64,000 nt of DNA. Source: JASLBX01 sp036373915 (GTDB lineage: Bacteria; Actinomycetota; Actinomycetes; Jiangellales; Jiangellaceae). The translations under genes and the position numbers were made by a program. Positions 26,260-35,802 of this stretch are shown here, piece by piece. Below the pieces are notes generated by a model. The model did not search any database. It had not been told where the DNA came from and saw only the letters and a list, made by a program, of their open reading frames with translations. Position 1 is the first letter of the stretch. Every line of letters starts with the position of its first letter. The DNA is taken from the NCBI GenBank assembly GCA_036373915.1, contig DASUUU010000109.1, forward strand, positions 67,382-131,381, in the 5' to 3' direction.

Positions 26260-26265
26260 CGCCGC

Positions 26266-28416
26266 CTACCTGGACCGCGAATACCGCTCGGCCGGTGCCC
26301 GCCCCTCGCCGCGCATACCAGCATCTGGCGACACCGCGCGCCTCGGCCACCAGATGTGGTCGCCGAGGTCGTAGGACAGCGCCGGAACAAGAAGCGAGCG
26401 CACGACGAGGGTGTCGACCAGCACGCCCACCGCGACTATGAAGGCGATCTGGACGAGGAACGAGAGCGGGATGACCACCAACGCGGCGAACGTGGCCGCC
26501 AGCACGACGCCGGCGCTGGTGATGACGCCGCCGGTCACCGTGAGCGCCCGCAGGATTCCCGGGCGGGTGCCGAGCTGACCGGCCTCCTCCCGTACCCGCG
26601 TCATCAAGAAGATCGAATAGTCGATGCCAAGGGCGATCAGGAACACGAACCCGTATAACGGAACGGCGGGTTCGACCCGGTCGAAGCCGAACAGGAACTC
26701 GAAGACGAGCGCCGCCGCGCCGAGCGTGGCGACGAACGACAGCACGTTGGCCGCAACCAGCAGGACGGGGGCGAGCACGCTGCGGAGCAGGATCACCAGG
26801 ACGACGAACACCACAAGCAGCACTAGCGGGATGATGACCACCAGGTCGCGGCTGGACGCTTCCTGCGTGTCCAGCAGTACGGCGGTCTCACCGCCTACGA
26901 GGGCGTCCGGGCTCACAGAGTCCAGGTCCGCACGGAGTCGCCGGATCGTCTCGACGGCGGAAGGACTGTCCGCGGGGTCGCTGAGCACGGCAACGCTGAG
27001 CGTCTGGTCCCCCGGGGCGGCCTGGTCGCCTTGGGCGGCCGGTTCCCCTGGGGCGGCCGGGTCGCCCGCCGCGTCTGGCCGGCCCGAATCGTCGCCTGCG
27101 AGTGGTGTGAGCTGGGCGACACCCGGATCGTTCGCCACCAGGGTGGCCGTGGCCTCGGTCTGGTCGGCCGGAGCGGCGATGAACGCAGGGCTCCCGGCAC
27201 CGGCCGGGAAGTGGTCGGCCAGCGCGCGCTGACCCTGGACCGACTCCACCTCGGACAGGAACAAGTCGCTCTGTGACACGCCCTCGGTGTCGAGCCTGGG
27301 TACGAACACGGCGAACGCCGCTAGAGCCGCGGCTGTGACGACCCACACCAGGCGCGGCCGGGAACCGATCAGCCGGGCGATTCTGACCCAGATGCCGGCC
27401 CGTCCGGTATGGGGCTCGCCGTGCTGAGGTGGGAACGGCCAGAAGACGGCGCGGCCGAGCAGCGCCAGTACCGCGGGCAGGAAGCTCAGCGACGCGGCCA
27501 TGGCAAGCGTGATGCCGATGGCGGCCACCGGCCCGAGCGACCGGTTGGAGTTGAGTGAACTGGCCAGAAGGCACAACACACCCAGGATCACAGTGCCGCC
27601 GGATGCGAGGATCGCCGGTAGCGCTCGGCGTACCGCGAGCGCCATTGCCCCGTAGCCCGAGCGCTGCTCGCGCAGCGCTTCGCGGAAGCGCGAGACGAGA
27701 AGCAGGGCGTAGTCGGTGGCCGCTCCGACCACCAGGATGAACATGATTCCCTGGCTCTGCCCGTTCAGGGTCAGTACGTCCCGGTCGGCCAGGGCGTAGA
27801 CGATGGCGGAGGATGCGGCCAGCGCCAGTACCGCAGACGACAGGACCATGATCGGCAGCAATGGACTCCGGTACACGATCAGCAGGATCACCAGCACCGC
27901 GCTCAGGGCGACCACCAGCAGCAGCCCGTCGATGTTGCCGAAGGCGTCACTCAGGTCGGCGGCGAAGCCGGCCGGTCCGGTAACGAACACCTGCTGACCC
28001 GTGCCCTGCACGGCCTCGCGAATGTCGCCGACGGTCTCGGCTACGTCGTCGCTGCCGTCAACGGGCACCGCGAACTGCACCGCTCGTCCGTCCTCGCTCG
28101 GCACGGGTGGCGTAGGAGAGTCGGCGACTCCGTTGATGCCGCCGACCTGCTGAGCCACCTGCTCCGCCGCGGCGAGGTCTGCGTCGTCGAATTCTCGGCC
28201 ATACTCGATGACCACGATCGCCGAGATTGACTCGTCGTCCTGCACCGCACTCAGAGCTGCCGCGACCCTGGTCGACTCCGCGTCGTCGGGCAGGAATGCG
28301 GCGCGGTCATTGATCTGGACCTCCGCGAGCTTCCCGGCGAACGGACCCGCCACGCCGCCGATGATCAGCCAGATGAGCGTCAAAGCCGCGGGCAGTAGCC
28401 ATCGAATACGGCCCAC
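26266..28416 (-). CDS. MMPL family (RND superfamily) membrane transporter
   Basis: 716 residues with the two-repeat MMPL plan: one N-terminal membrane helix, an extracytoplasmic loop, five helices (VALSAVLVILLIVYRSPLLP onward), then the same again. Likely exports lipids or hydrophobic compounds; substrate unknown. The GTG at 28416 (GRIRWLLPAALTLIWL) is chosen because GGGGAGG precedes it; an open TTG-start extension to 28440 is less likely. The second external loop carries a Pro/Ala/Gly/Asp low-complexity run of about four five-residue repeats (PAAPGEPAAQGDQAAPGDQ), coded around 27005-27075. Divergent from the TIGR01777 gene. Confidence 0.88.
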   Translation of the reverse strand: MGRIRWLLPAALTLIWLIIGGVAGPFAGKLAEVQINDRAAFLPDDAESTRVAAALSAVQDDESISAIVVIEYGREFDDADLAAAEQVAQQVGGINGVADSPTPPVPSEDGRAVQFAVPVDGSDDVAETVGDIREAVQGTGQQVFVTGPAGFAADLSDAFGNIDGLLLVVALSAVLVILLIVYRSPLLPIMVLSSAVLALAASSAIVYALADRDVLTLNGQSQGIMFILVVGAATDYALLLVSRFREALREQRSGYGAMALAVRRALPAILASGGTVILGVLCLLASSLNSNRSLGPVAAIGITLAMAASLSFLPAVLALLGRAVFWPFPPQHGEPHTGRAGIWVRIARLIGSRPRLVWVVTAAALAAFAVFVPRLDTEGVSQSDLFLSEVESVQGQRALADHFPAGAGSPAFIAAPADQTEATATLVANDPGVAQLTPLAGDDSGRPDAAGDPAAPGEPAAQGDQAAPGDQTLSVAVLSDPADSPSAVETIRRLRADLDSVSPDALVGGETAVLLDTQEASSRDLVVIIPLVLLVVFVVLVILLRSVLAPVLLVAANVLSFVATLGAAALVFEFLFGFDRVEPAVPLYGFVFLIALGIDYSIFLMTRVREEAGQLGTRPGILRALTVTGGVITSAGVVLAATFAALVVIPLSFLVQIAFIVAVGVLVDTLVVRSLLVPALSYDLGDHIWWPRRAVSPDAGMRGEGRAPAERYSRSR

Positions 28417-28503
28417 TGTGTGCCTCCCCGTGAGAGTCAAGGTCGCCGGTTCCAGTCTTGCCGCTCCACGATGATTTCTGGGCGAGTTTGTCTCGAGCCT
28501 AAA

Positions 28504-28513
28504 TTAGTGCTAA
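28504..28513. promoter_or_regulatory. TTAGTGCTAA operator-like site in divergent promoter
   Basis: TTAG-TG-CTAA, an inverted repeat inside an AT-rich stretch (about 28500-28524) that stands out in this GC-rich DNA. It lies between the divergent MMPL and TIGR01777 genes and next to a -10-like TAGCCT (28519-28524). The form resembles TetR/MarR operators. No such regulator is adjacent. Confidence 0.45.
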
Positions 28514-28546
28514 AATGATAGCCTAGCCAACCGCTGGAGGCCATCG

Positions 28547-29878
28547 ATGGCGCACACATTCACGACTACCGTCGCGGCGCCACGTCATGAAGTGTTCGAG
28601 TGGCACTCGCAGCCGGGCGCCATCCATCGCCTGACGCCACCGTGGCTGCCCGTGCGGGTGCTTCGCGAATCACCTTCGTTGCGAGACGGCTCCGCGGTGA
28701 TCTCTATGCTCGGCGTCCCGTGGGTTGCGCAGCACGGCCGGGCCGACTACGACCCGCCGCGGCAGTTCTCTGACGAGCTGGTCACCACCGGCCTCCGCCG
28801 CCTGCTTCGCTGGCGTCACGTGCACTCTTTCGAGGCTGCCGGATCGGGCGCCACGAAGGTTGTCGACAGGGTGGATGCGCGGGTGCCCAGGCGGGCGGTC
28901 GAATCCTTCTTCCGCTACCGGCACGACCAGCTTGCGGCCGATCTGTGGGCACACCAGCGGGCCCGAACCTGGTCGGACCGGCCGATGATGGTGGCTGTCA
29001 CGGGAGCATCCGGAACCATCGGCACGGCTCTGGCCGCCTTTCTGACCACCGGCGGGCACCGCGTCATCCGCCTCGTCCGGCGCTCACCGCGTTCTCCCGA
29101 TGAGCGGCGCTGGCAACCGGCCGATCCCGATCCCGAGCTTGTGACGGGCGTAGACGTCCTCGTTCACCTCGCCGGCGAATCGCTGGCCGGGCGGTTCACG
29201 GCGGCCCGCCGCGAGGCCGTCATGGAGAGCCGGGTCGCACCCACCCGCCGTCTCGCAGAATTGATCGCGCGACAATCGAGCGGACCCCGGGCTTTCGTCA
29301 CGGCGTCGGCCATCGGATACTACGGGGCCGACAGGGGAGCGGAGTTGCTCACCGAAGACAGCCCGCGCGGTGACGGGTTCCTGGCCGACGTGGTCTCAGC
29401 CTGGGAGGACGCCACGCGCCCGGCGGCGGAAGCTGGAGTCCGGGTCGCACAGTTGCGCACCGGTGTGGTGCAGACACCAATAGGGGGCATGCTGCGGCTG
29501 CTGGCGCCGCTGTTCTGGGCGGGCCTCGGAGGTCGCATCGGAACCGGCGAGCAGTGGCTGTCCTGGATCGCGCTGGACGATCTGCTCGACATCTACCTTC
29601 GGGCGATGCTGGACGACGACCTGCACGGACCGGTCAACGCGGTGGCTCCCGAACCAGTGACAAACAGGGAGTACACCCGCACCCTGGCCAAGGTGCTGGG
29701 ACGACCGGCACTGGTGCCGGTGCCACGTTGGGCGCCTGGGCTGCTGCTCGGCGGCGCCGGTGCCGCCGAGCTCGCCCTCGCCAGCCAGCGTGTATCGCCG
29801 GCCAAGTTGATCGGGGAGGGGCACAAGTTCAGGTATGCCACCCTCGAGCCCGCCCTTCGTCACGTGCTGGGCAGGTGA
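28547..29878 (+). CDS. TIGR01777 family oxidoreductase fused to a START-like domain
   Basis: 443 residues. The first 145 form an SRPBCC/START-like domain (HTFTTTVAAPRHEVFEWHSQPGAIHRLTPPW), which usually binds hydrophobic ligands. The rest is an SDR/epimerase-like domain with VAVTGASGTIGTALAAFLTTGGHRV near residue 149 and SAIGYYG near residue 253, ending in the DUF1731-type tail. Known actinobacterial members have the same fusion; the reaction is unknown. ATG with a GGAGG site upstream. Convergent with lhr, two bases between stops. Confidence 0.88.
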   Translation: MAHTFTTTVAAPRHEVFEWHSQPGAIHRLTPPWLPVRVLRESPSLRDGSAVISMLGVPWVAQHGRADYDPPRQFSDELVTTGLRRLLRWRHVHSFEAAGSGATKVVDRVDARVPRRAVESFFRYRHDQLAADLWAHQRARTWSDRPMMVAVTGASGTIGTALAAFLTTGGHRVIRLVRRSPRSPDERRWQPADPDPELVTGVDVLVHLAGESLAGRFTAARREAVMESRVAPTRRLAELIARQSSGPRAFVTASAIGYYGADRGAELLTEDSPRGDGFLADVVSAWEDATRPAAEAGVRVAQLRTGVVQTPIGGMLRLLAPLFWAGLGGRIGTGEQWLSWIALDDLLDIYLRAMLDDDLHGPVNAVAPEPVTNREYTRTLAKVLGRPALVPVPRWAPGLLLGGAGAAELALASQRVSPAKLIGEGHKFRYATLEPALRHVLGR

Positions 29879-29880
29879 GT

Positions 29881-32800
29881 TCAGGCGCGCAGCCGCAGGC
29901 CGCGGGGGGTGACGTGGAACCCGGCGGTGGCCAGTGCGGAACCGAGGGGAGTCGATTGGATCGCTTCGCCGTCGGCCCGCTCGACGCGCAGCGCGCCCAG
30001 AGCGCCGTCGCGCACCGCCAGAGCCAGCGCGTCCGCGGCCGCCCGTAACGACTCGGCGTCGTCGGACCAGGACAGCAGGGTGCGCCCGCCGCGTTCTACG
30101 TAGAGCACCAGCGCACCGTCGACAAGCACGACAAGTGCGCCGGCCTTGCGTCCGGGACGGTGACCGCCGGATTCTGCCGGCCGGTCCGGCCAGGGGAGGG
30201 CAGCGCCGTACGGATTGGCCGGATCGGTGGCCGCCAGCACCAGTGCAGGCGTGGAGTCGCGGCCCGCGGCCGCCGGGCCACCATGGGCTCGCAGCCGGTC
30301 GACCGCGCCTATCGTGGCGAACTGAGCAGCGCCCAACCCGGCCACGAAGTAGCCGCGCCGGGCGCGCCCGGAGTCCTCGAATGCCGACAGCACCCGGTAC
30401 GCGGCGGCGAACCCGCCAGGAAGGCGCTCTGCGACTACCGCGCCGCGGGTGACGACGCCGTGACGGTCCAGCAGACCTTCGGCGGCCGCATGTGCCCGCC
30501 GGGTCGGATCGGTGTCGACCGCAGGCAGCAGCGACCACCGCCCCGCCGCCGTCGGGGGTCCGGTGCGCGACGGCATCGCTGCGCGAGGGCGGGCGTACCG
30601 GGAACGGGGCCGGGCCGGCCGCGACCGGTGAGAAGCCTTGCCGCCTCCGACGAGTGTTCGGAGCGGTGCCAGCGTGTCGTTGGTCAGCCGGCCCGCCCAC
30701 ACCAGGTCCCAGAGTGCGGTGACGAGCGCGGTGTCGTCGGTGGTCGCGACGGCGCCGGCGATCTGCCGGAAGAAGTAGGCACCGCCCGGCTCGAGCAGCT
30801 TGACCACGGCCTCGTGCAGAGGCGTGGCGGTGGTTTCGTCAGGTGCGGGCAGGGTCAGCGGTGCCGTGTCCGCAGTGTGAAGTGACACCCAGCCGTCGGC
30901 TCCGGGGAGCGCACCCTGGCCCGCCCAGATGACTTCGCCGGCAGCGGTCAGCTCGTCCAGCCAGGCGGGGTTGTAGCCGGCCAGCCGGGCAGGCAGTACG
31001 AGGCGCTCGAGGGCGCTGGCCGGCATCGCGTATCCGGCAAGCTGCTCGACTATCCGGAGCACGCCGTCGGGTCCGGACAGCGTGCTGCCGACGTGCTGCC
31101 ACGGAGGGAGGAATCGGGCGAGCACGGCATGGTCGACCGGCTCTGCCTCCTTACGGAGGGCGGCGAGTGAGCGGCGACGAAGCAGTCGCAGGACTTCCGC
31201 ATCGCACCATTCGGGTCCGGCGCGCCCGGGGGTGAACTCACCGTCGACCACCCGTCCCGAAGCGGCCAGGCGGCGAAGCGTTTCGAGGACCACCGCCACA
31301 CCCAGCCCCCAGCGTCCGGCGGCGTCAGCGGCCCGGAACGGCGCATGGGTGCGCGCGTACCGGGATATCAGGTCGCCCAGCGGATCGGCCACGGGTTCGA
31401 GGAACGCTTGTGGAATGCCGACCGGCAGCGGGGACCCGATCGCATCGCGCAACCGCGCGGCATCCTCGACCGCCGCCCAGCGATCCTCGCCGGCGATCCG
31501 CACCGCAATGACCCTGCGGGCCACCTCGAGTTCAGCGAGATGTACGGCCGCGTCATCGGGCTCTGTGCACCGCTCGGCGACCTCCGCGGTGGACAGCGGA
31601 CCGGCCAGCCGCAGCAGGTCGGCCACCCCTTCGGCATCGCGGGCCCGACGGTCGGGAGCCAGCCGCTGGAGCTCGGCCTCGGTGCGCATGAGGACCTCGG
31701 TGTCGAGCAGATCTCGCAGTTCGGTGCGACCGAGCAACTCGGCGAGCAGTGTCGAGTCGAGAGTCAGGGCCTGGGCCCGCCGCTCCGCGAGTGGCGAGTC
31801 GCCCTCGTACATGAACGCCGCCACGTAGCCGAACAGCAGGGAACGCGCGAACGGGGACGGCGCGGCGGTCTCGACCTCGACCACCTTGATGGTCCGGTCG
31901 GCCGCATGTCGCATCAGCCGCTCGAAGCCGTCGACGTCGTAGACGTCCTGGACACACTCGCGCAGTGCCTCCAGGACGATCGGGAACGAACCGTACTTGG
32001 ACGCGACTTGCAGCAACTGTGCGGACCGTTGCCGCTGCTGCCAGAGCGGGGTACGACGATTGGGATCTCGGCGGGGCAACAGCAGGGCGCGGGCGGCGCA
32101 CTCGCGGAACCGGGCGGCGAACAGTGCCGAACCGCCGACTTCCGTCGTGACCAGGTCGTCCACCTCGTCCGGGTCGAGGATGATCAACGACGCGTCAGGT
32201 GCGCCCTCTTCGGTGTCCGGGATGCGCAACACTATGCCGTCGTCGGCGTGTGCGGCTTGTGCGTCGATGCCGTACCGCTCGCGCAGCCGTGCTCCGATGG
32301 CCAGCGCCCACGGTGCATGGACGCGAGCGCCGTACGGCGAGTGGACAACGAGCCGCCAGTCGCCGAGCTCGTCCCGGAACCGCTCGACAACGATAGTGCG
32401 GTCATCGGGCACGTGGCCGGTGGCCGCACGCTGCTCGTCGAAGTAGGTCAGCAGGTTGTCGGTGGCCCACTCGTCGAGGCCCGCGGCAGCGGCACGGGTG
32501 CGGGCCTGCGCCGACGGCATCGCGCCGAGCTCGCGGACGAAGGTGCCGACGGCCTCGCCAAGCTCCGCCGGCCGTCCGAGGGTGTCGCCGTGCCAGAACG
32601 GCAGGCGACCGGGCTGGCCGGGCGCCGGAGAAACGAGCACCCGGTCGTGGGTGATGTCCTCGATACGCCAACTGGTGGCGCCCAGTGAGAAGACGTCGCC
32701 GACCCTCGACTCGTACACCATCTCCTCGTCCAGCTCACCGACCCGGCCGCTCTTCTCGGCGCCGGCGAGGAATACCCCGAACAGGCCGCGGTCGGGGATG

Positions 32801-34464
32801 GTTCCGCCGCTCGTGACGGCGAGCCGCTGAGCGCCCGGCCGGCCGGTGAGGGTGCCGGCCGTGCGATCCCAGACGATACGCGGGCGCAGTTCGGCGAACT
32901 CGTCGGACGGGTAGCGCCCGGATAGCAGGTCGAGGACGGCGTCGTACGCCGACTGCGGCAGGGTCGCGAACGGGTGCGCCCGCCGGGCCATAGCCAGCAG
33001 GTCGTCGACCCGCCACTCGTCCATCGCGACCGCGGCCACGATCTGCTGGGCCAGAACATCGAGCGGGTTTCGCGGGACCGTCAGCTCCTCGATGAGCCCG
33101 GCTCGCATGCGTTCGGTGACCACTGCGGTCTGGACGAGATCACCCCGGTACTTCGGGAACAACACACCCCTGGAGACCGCGCCGACCTGGTGGCCCGCCC
33201 GGCCGACCCGCTGCAGGCCGCTGGCCACCGACGGCGGCGCTTCGACCTGCACGACGAGGTCGACGGCGCCCATGTCGATACCGAGCTCGAGGCTGCTGGT
33301 CGCCACAACGGCGGGCAGGCGGCCGGACTTGAGGTCGTCTTCGATGAGCGCGCGCTGCTCCTTGCTGACCGAACCGTGGTGGGCGCGAGCGACGGTGCCC
33401 GGTCCGATGCCGCGGCTGGCACCGGCCTGGGCCATCGTCTCGGCAGGAACGTTGGCGCCGGCCGGACCGAGTGGTTCCCCGGAGGCACGCTCGTGTGCGA
33501 CCTCGTTGAGCCGGGCGGTCAGGCGCTCGGCGAGGCGGCGCGAGTTGGCGAACACGATGGTCGAGCTGTGTTCGCTCACCAGGTCGACCACCCTTTCCTC
33601 GACATGAGGCCAGATGGAGCTCTGCGCCTTACTGTCGGCGTCGTCGTCGAGCATTGATCCGCCCGGGTGGTCGCCGGGCTGGGCGCGGAGTGAGTCGCCC
33701 GGTGCGCCGCCGGGCGCCGCCGACAGTTCGCCGAGGTCGGGAACTGGGACCACGACCTGCAGGTCCCACTCCTTCGGACTGCCCGGATCGATCACCTCGA
33801 CCGGTTGGGAGCCACCGAGAAAGCGGGCCACTTCGGCGATCGGGCGGACCGTGGCGGACAGCCCGATGCGCTGCGCCGGCCGGGGGAGCAGCGCGTCGAG
33901 TCGTTCGAGCGAGAGCGCCAGGTGGGCTCCGCGCTTGTTGCCGGCGACGGCGTGCACCTCGTCGACGATGACAGTGCGGACCGAACGCAGGGCCTCTCGG
34001 GCCTGGGAGGTGAGGATCAGGAACAACGACTCGGGTGTCGTGATCAAGATGTCCGAAGGCCGGCGTCCGAAGCGGCGGCGTTCGTCAGCCGGAGTGTCAC
34101 CCGAGCGCACCCCGATGGTGATGTCGGGCCGCGGCAGGCCGAGCCTGGTGGCCGCGTGCGCGATGCCCGTCAGGGGAGCGCGGAGGTTGCGCTCGACGTC
34201 GACGGCCAGTGCTTTGAGCGGGGAGACGTACAGAACCCGGCAACGCTCGGTCGGCTCGGCCGGAACGGGCTCGGCGGCCAACCGGTCCAGCGCCCAGAGG
34301 AAGGCGGCGAGAGTCTTGCCCGAACCGGTGGGCGCAACGACGAGCGCATTGCTGCCGGAGGCGATCGCGCGCCAAGCGCCCTCCTGGGCGGCCGTGGGTG
34401 CGTGGAACGAGCCGGCGAACCATTCCCGGGTCGCCGGCCCGAACACGTCGAGGACATCGGCCAT
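29881..34464 (-). CDS. lhr: Lhr-type large ATP-dependent helicase
   Basis: Superfamily 2 helicase of about 1527 residues, linked in mycobacteria to DNA repair. Motifs: Walker A APTGSGKTLAAFLWALD near residue 41, DEVHAVAGNKRGAHLALSLERL near 170, the C-terminal RecA domain (SSLELGIDMGAVDLVVQVEAPPSVASGLQRVGRAGHQVG), the Lhr-core winged helix, and the long C-terminal domain of full-length actinobacterial Lhr. ATG 34464 (ADVLDVFGPATREWFAGSF) matches the family start; the open frame continues 99 codons upstream over the divergent DUF3046 gene and is rejected. The two genes share a 64-base divergent promoter region. Confidence 0.95.
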   Translation of the reverse strand: MADVLDVFGPATREWFAGSFHAPTAAQEGAWRAIASGSNALVVAPTGSGKTLAAFLWALDRLAAEPVPAEPTERCRVLYVSPLKALAVDVERNLRAPLTGIAHAATRLGLPRPDITIGVRSGDTPADERRRFGRRPSDILITTPESLFLILTSQAREALRSVRTVIVDEVHAVAGNKRGAHLALSLERLDALLPRPAQRIGLSATVRPIAEVARFLGGSQPVEVIDPGSPKEWDLQVVVPVPDLGELSAAPGGAPGDSLRAQPGDHPGGSMLDDDADSKAQSSIWPHVEERVVDLVSEHSSTIVFANSRRLAERLTARLNEVAHERASGEPLGPAGANVPAETMAQAGASRGIGPGTVARAHHGSVSKEQRALIEDDLKSGRLPAVVATSSLELGIDMGAVDLVVQVEAPPSVASGLQRVGRAGHQVGAVSRGVLFPKYRGDLVQTAVVTERMRAGLIEELTVPRNPLDVLAQQIVAAVAMDEWRVDDLLAMARRAHPFATLPQSAYDAVLDLLSGRYPSDEFAELRPRIVWDRTAGTLTGRPGAQRLAVTSGGTIPDRGLFGVFLAGAEKSGRVGELDEEMVYESRVGDVFSLGATSWRIEDITHDRVLVSPAPGQPGRLPFWHGDTLGRPAELGEAVGTFVRELGAMPSAQARTRAAAAGLDEWATDNLLTYFDEQRAATGHVPDDRTIVVERFRDELGDWRLVVHSPYGARVHAPWALAIGARLRERYGIDAQAAHADDGIVLRIPDTEEGAPDASLIILDPDEVDDLVTTEVGGSALFAARFRECAARALLLPRRDPNRRTPLWQQRQRSAQLLQVASKYGSFPIVLEALRECVQDVYDVDGFERLMRHAADRTIKVVEVETAAPSPFARSLLFGYVAAFMYEGDSPLAERRAQALTLDSTLLAELLGRTELRDLLDTEVLMRTEAELQRLAPDRRARDAEGVADLLRLAGPLSTAEVAERCTEPDDAAVHLAELEVARRVIAVRIAGEDRWAAVEDAARLRDAIGSPLPVGIPQAFLEPVADPLGDLISRYARTHAPFRAADAAGRWGLGVAVVLETLRRLAASGRVVDGEFTPGRAGPEWCDAEVLRLLRRRSLAALRKEAEPVDHAVLARFLPPWQHVGSTLSGPDGVLRIVEQLAGYAMPASALERLVLPARLAGYNPAWLDELTAAGEVIWAGQGALPGADGWVSLHTADTAPLTLPAPDETTATPLHEAVVKLLEPGGAYFFRQIAGAVATTDDTALVTALWDLVWAGRLTNDTLAPLRTLVGGGKASHRSRPARPRSRYARPRAAMPSRTGPPTAAGRWSLLPAVDTDPTRRAHAAAEGLLDRHGVVTRGAVVAERLPGGFAAAYRVLSAFEDSGRARRGYFVAGLGAAQFATIGAVDRLRAHGGPAAAGRDSTPALVLAATDPANPYGAALPWPDRPAESGGHRPGRKAGALVVLVDGALVLYVERGGRTLLSWSDDAESLRAAADALALAVRDGALGALRVERADGEAIQSTPLGSALATAGFHVTPRGLRLRA

Positions 34465-34516
34465 GTACCCATCATCGCCCTTGGCACTGACAGCCAAGGA
34501 CCGCCGGGGGTTGCCG

Positions 34517-34528
34517 TACGCTGCGTCG
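34517..34528 (+). promoter_or_regulatory. Leaderless -10 element of the DUF3046 gene
   Basis: TACGCT (34517-34522) is 6 bases before the GTG start, the same hexamer and spacing as at pgsA. Confidence 0.4.
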
Positions 34529-34723
34529 GTGCGGTTGACGGAGTTCTGGCAGCGGATGGAGCACCACCTGGGTTCGGCGTACGCCGAATCGTGGGCGCGT
34601 GACCAGGTTCTCGGATCACTCGGTGGCCGCACGGTGCAGGAGGCGCTGGATGCAGGTGAGGACCCCAAGATCGTGTGGCGCGCCGTCTGTGACGTGCTGG
34701 AGTTGCCTGTGCGGGAGCGCTGA
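34529..34723 (+). CDS. DUF3046 family protein
   Basis: 64-residue protein (RLTEFWQRMEHHLGSAYAESWARDQ, ending VWRAVCDVLELPVRER) of an actinobacterial family of unknown function, usually encoded near recA. Here it is 4 kb upstream of recA, separated by an ABC exporter and an MFS gene. The GTG start is supported by length, by family sequence and by a leaderless -10. The long open frame upstream is antisense to lhr and is not coding. Confidence 0.82.
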   Translation: MRLTEFWQRMEHHLGSAYAESWARDQVLGSLGGRTVQEALDAGEDPKIVWRAVCDVLELPVRER

Positions 34724-34861
34724 GCCAACAGATCACTGACTGTGCGAGCAACGCCGTCCATCGTTATGACCAGGTCGTCACCTTTACGTCGATATGGTCA
34801 CCAAACGCTGGGAGCGAAACCCGGGTGAGAGTGTCAGAGGTGGACGGTAGTTTCACCAAGT
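34724..34861. other. Gap before the ABC exporter operon
   Basis: 138 bases without a gene. TGACCA (34767-34772) and TGGTCA (34795-34800) form a spaced inverted repeat; GTCACC occurs at 34777 and again at 34797. A -10-like TAGTTT (34848-34853) lies 8 bases before the ABC GTG. These could be the operator and promoter of the exporter, but no regulator gene is close. Confidence 0.3.
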
Positions 34862-35797
34862 GTGAGTGCCGCCCGCGAACCCCTGATCACAGCCCGCAAG
34901 CTGACCAAGCGGTTCGGCGAACTCGTCGCCGTTGACGGCATTGACTTCGACGTCGCCCGCGGTGAGGCTTTCGGATTCCTCGGGCCCAACGGCGCGGGCA
35001 AGACCTCGGCGATGCGGATGATCGGCTGCGTCTCGCCACCGACCGCCGGCGAGTTGCGGGTCATCGGCCTCGATCCGGCCACAAACGGGCCGGAGATCAG
35101 AGGGCGCCTCGGTGTGGTTCCGCAGCAGGACACGCTCGACGACGCGCTCACCGTGCGCGAGAACATCATCGTCTACGGCCGGTACTTCGGCCTGTCCCGG
35201 GCGACGTCCGCCAGGCGGGCGGACGAGTTGCTCGAGTTCGCTCAGCTCACCGACCGCGCGGGCAGCGTCGTCGAACCGCTGTCCGGCGGTATGAAGCGCC
35301 GCCTGACGATCGCGCGAGCTCTGGTCAACGATCCCGAAGTGCTACTGCTCGACGAACCGACGACCGGGCTCGATCCACAGGCCCGCCACGTCCTGTGGGA
35401 CCGGCTGTTCCGGCTCAAGCGCCAGGGCGTCACCCTGGTGCTCACAACGCACTACATGGACGAAGCCGAGCAGCTGTGCGACCGCCTGGTCGTGATGGAC
35501 GCAGGCAAGATCGTCGCCGAGGGCTCGCCGCGGCAGCTGATCGATGCCTACTCCACCCGGGAGGTGCTCGAGCTGCGGTTCGAGGCCGACGACCACGCGC
35601 CCTACGCGCCGAAGGTCAGCGGGCTCGCAGAACGAGTCGAGGTGCTACCCGACCGATTGCTGCTCTACACCGACGACGGCGACGGGACGGCATCGGCCGT
35701 TTACGACCGCGGCCTGCAGCCGTTGTCCTTGCTCGCCCGGCGCTCCACGCTCGAGGACGTCTTCCTCCACCTGACCGGCCGGACGCTGGTGGACTGA
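34862..35797 (+). CDS. ABC transporter ATP-binding protein (DrrA-like)
   Basis: 311-residue ATPase of an ABC-2 type exporter. Walker A GPNGAGKTS near residue 41, Q-loop VVPQQDTLDD, signature LSGGMKRRLTIARALV near residue 140, Walker B LLLDEPTTGLDP and the H-loop TTHYMDEAEQL. The C-terminal extension after residue 220 matches drug- and lipid-export ATPases (DrrA/NodI-like). GTG start. Two permeases follow at once, so the three form one exporter operon. Substrate unknown. Confidence 0.94.
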   Translation: MSAAREPLITARKLTKRFGELVAVDGIDFDVARGEAFGFLGPNGAGKTSAMRMIGCVSPPTAGELRVIGLDPATNGPEIRGRLGVVPQQDTLDDALTVRENIIVYGRYFGLSRATSARRADELLEFAQLTDRAGSVVEPLSGGMKRRLTIARALVNDPEVLLLDEPTTGLDPQARHVLWDRLFRLKRQGVTLVLTTHYMDEAEQLCDRLVVMDAGKIVAEGSPRQLIDAYSTREVLELRFEADDHAPYAPKVSGLAERVEVLPDRLLLYTDDGDGTASAVYDRGLQPLSLLARRSTLEDVFLHLTGRTLVD

Positions 35798-35802
35798 TCG
35801 AG

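Noticed and set aside
34465..34761. N-terminal extension of lhr
   Set aside because: The frame is open, but the added 99 residues are low in family similarity and run antisense through the DUF3046 gene and its promoter.
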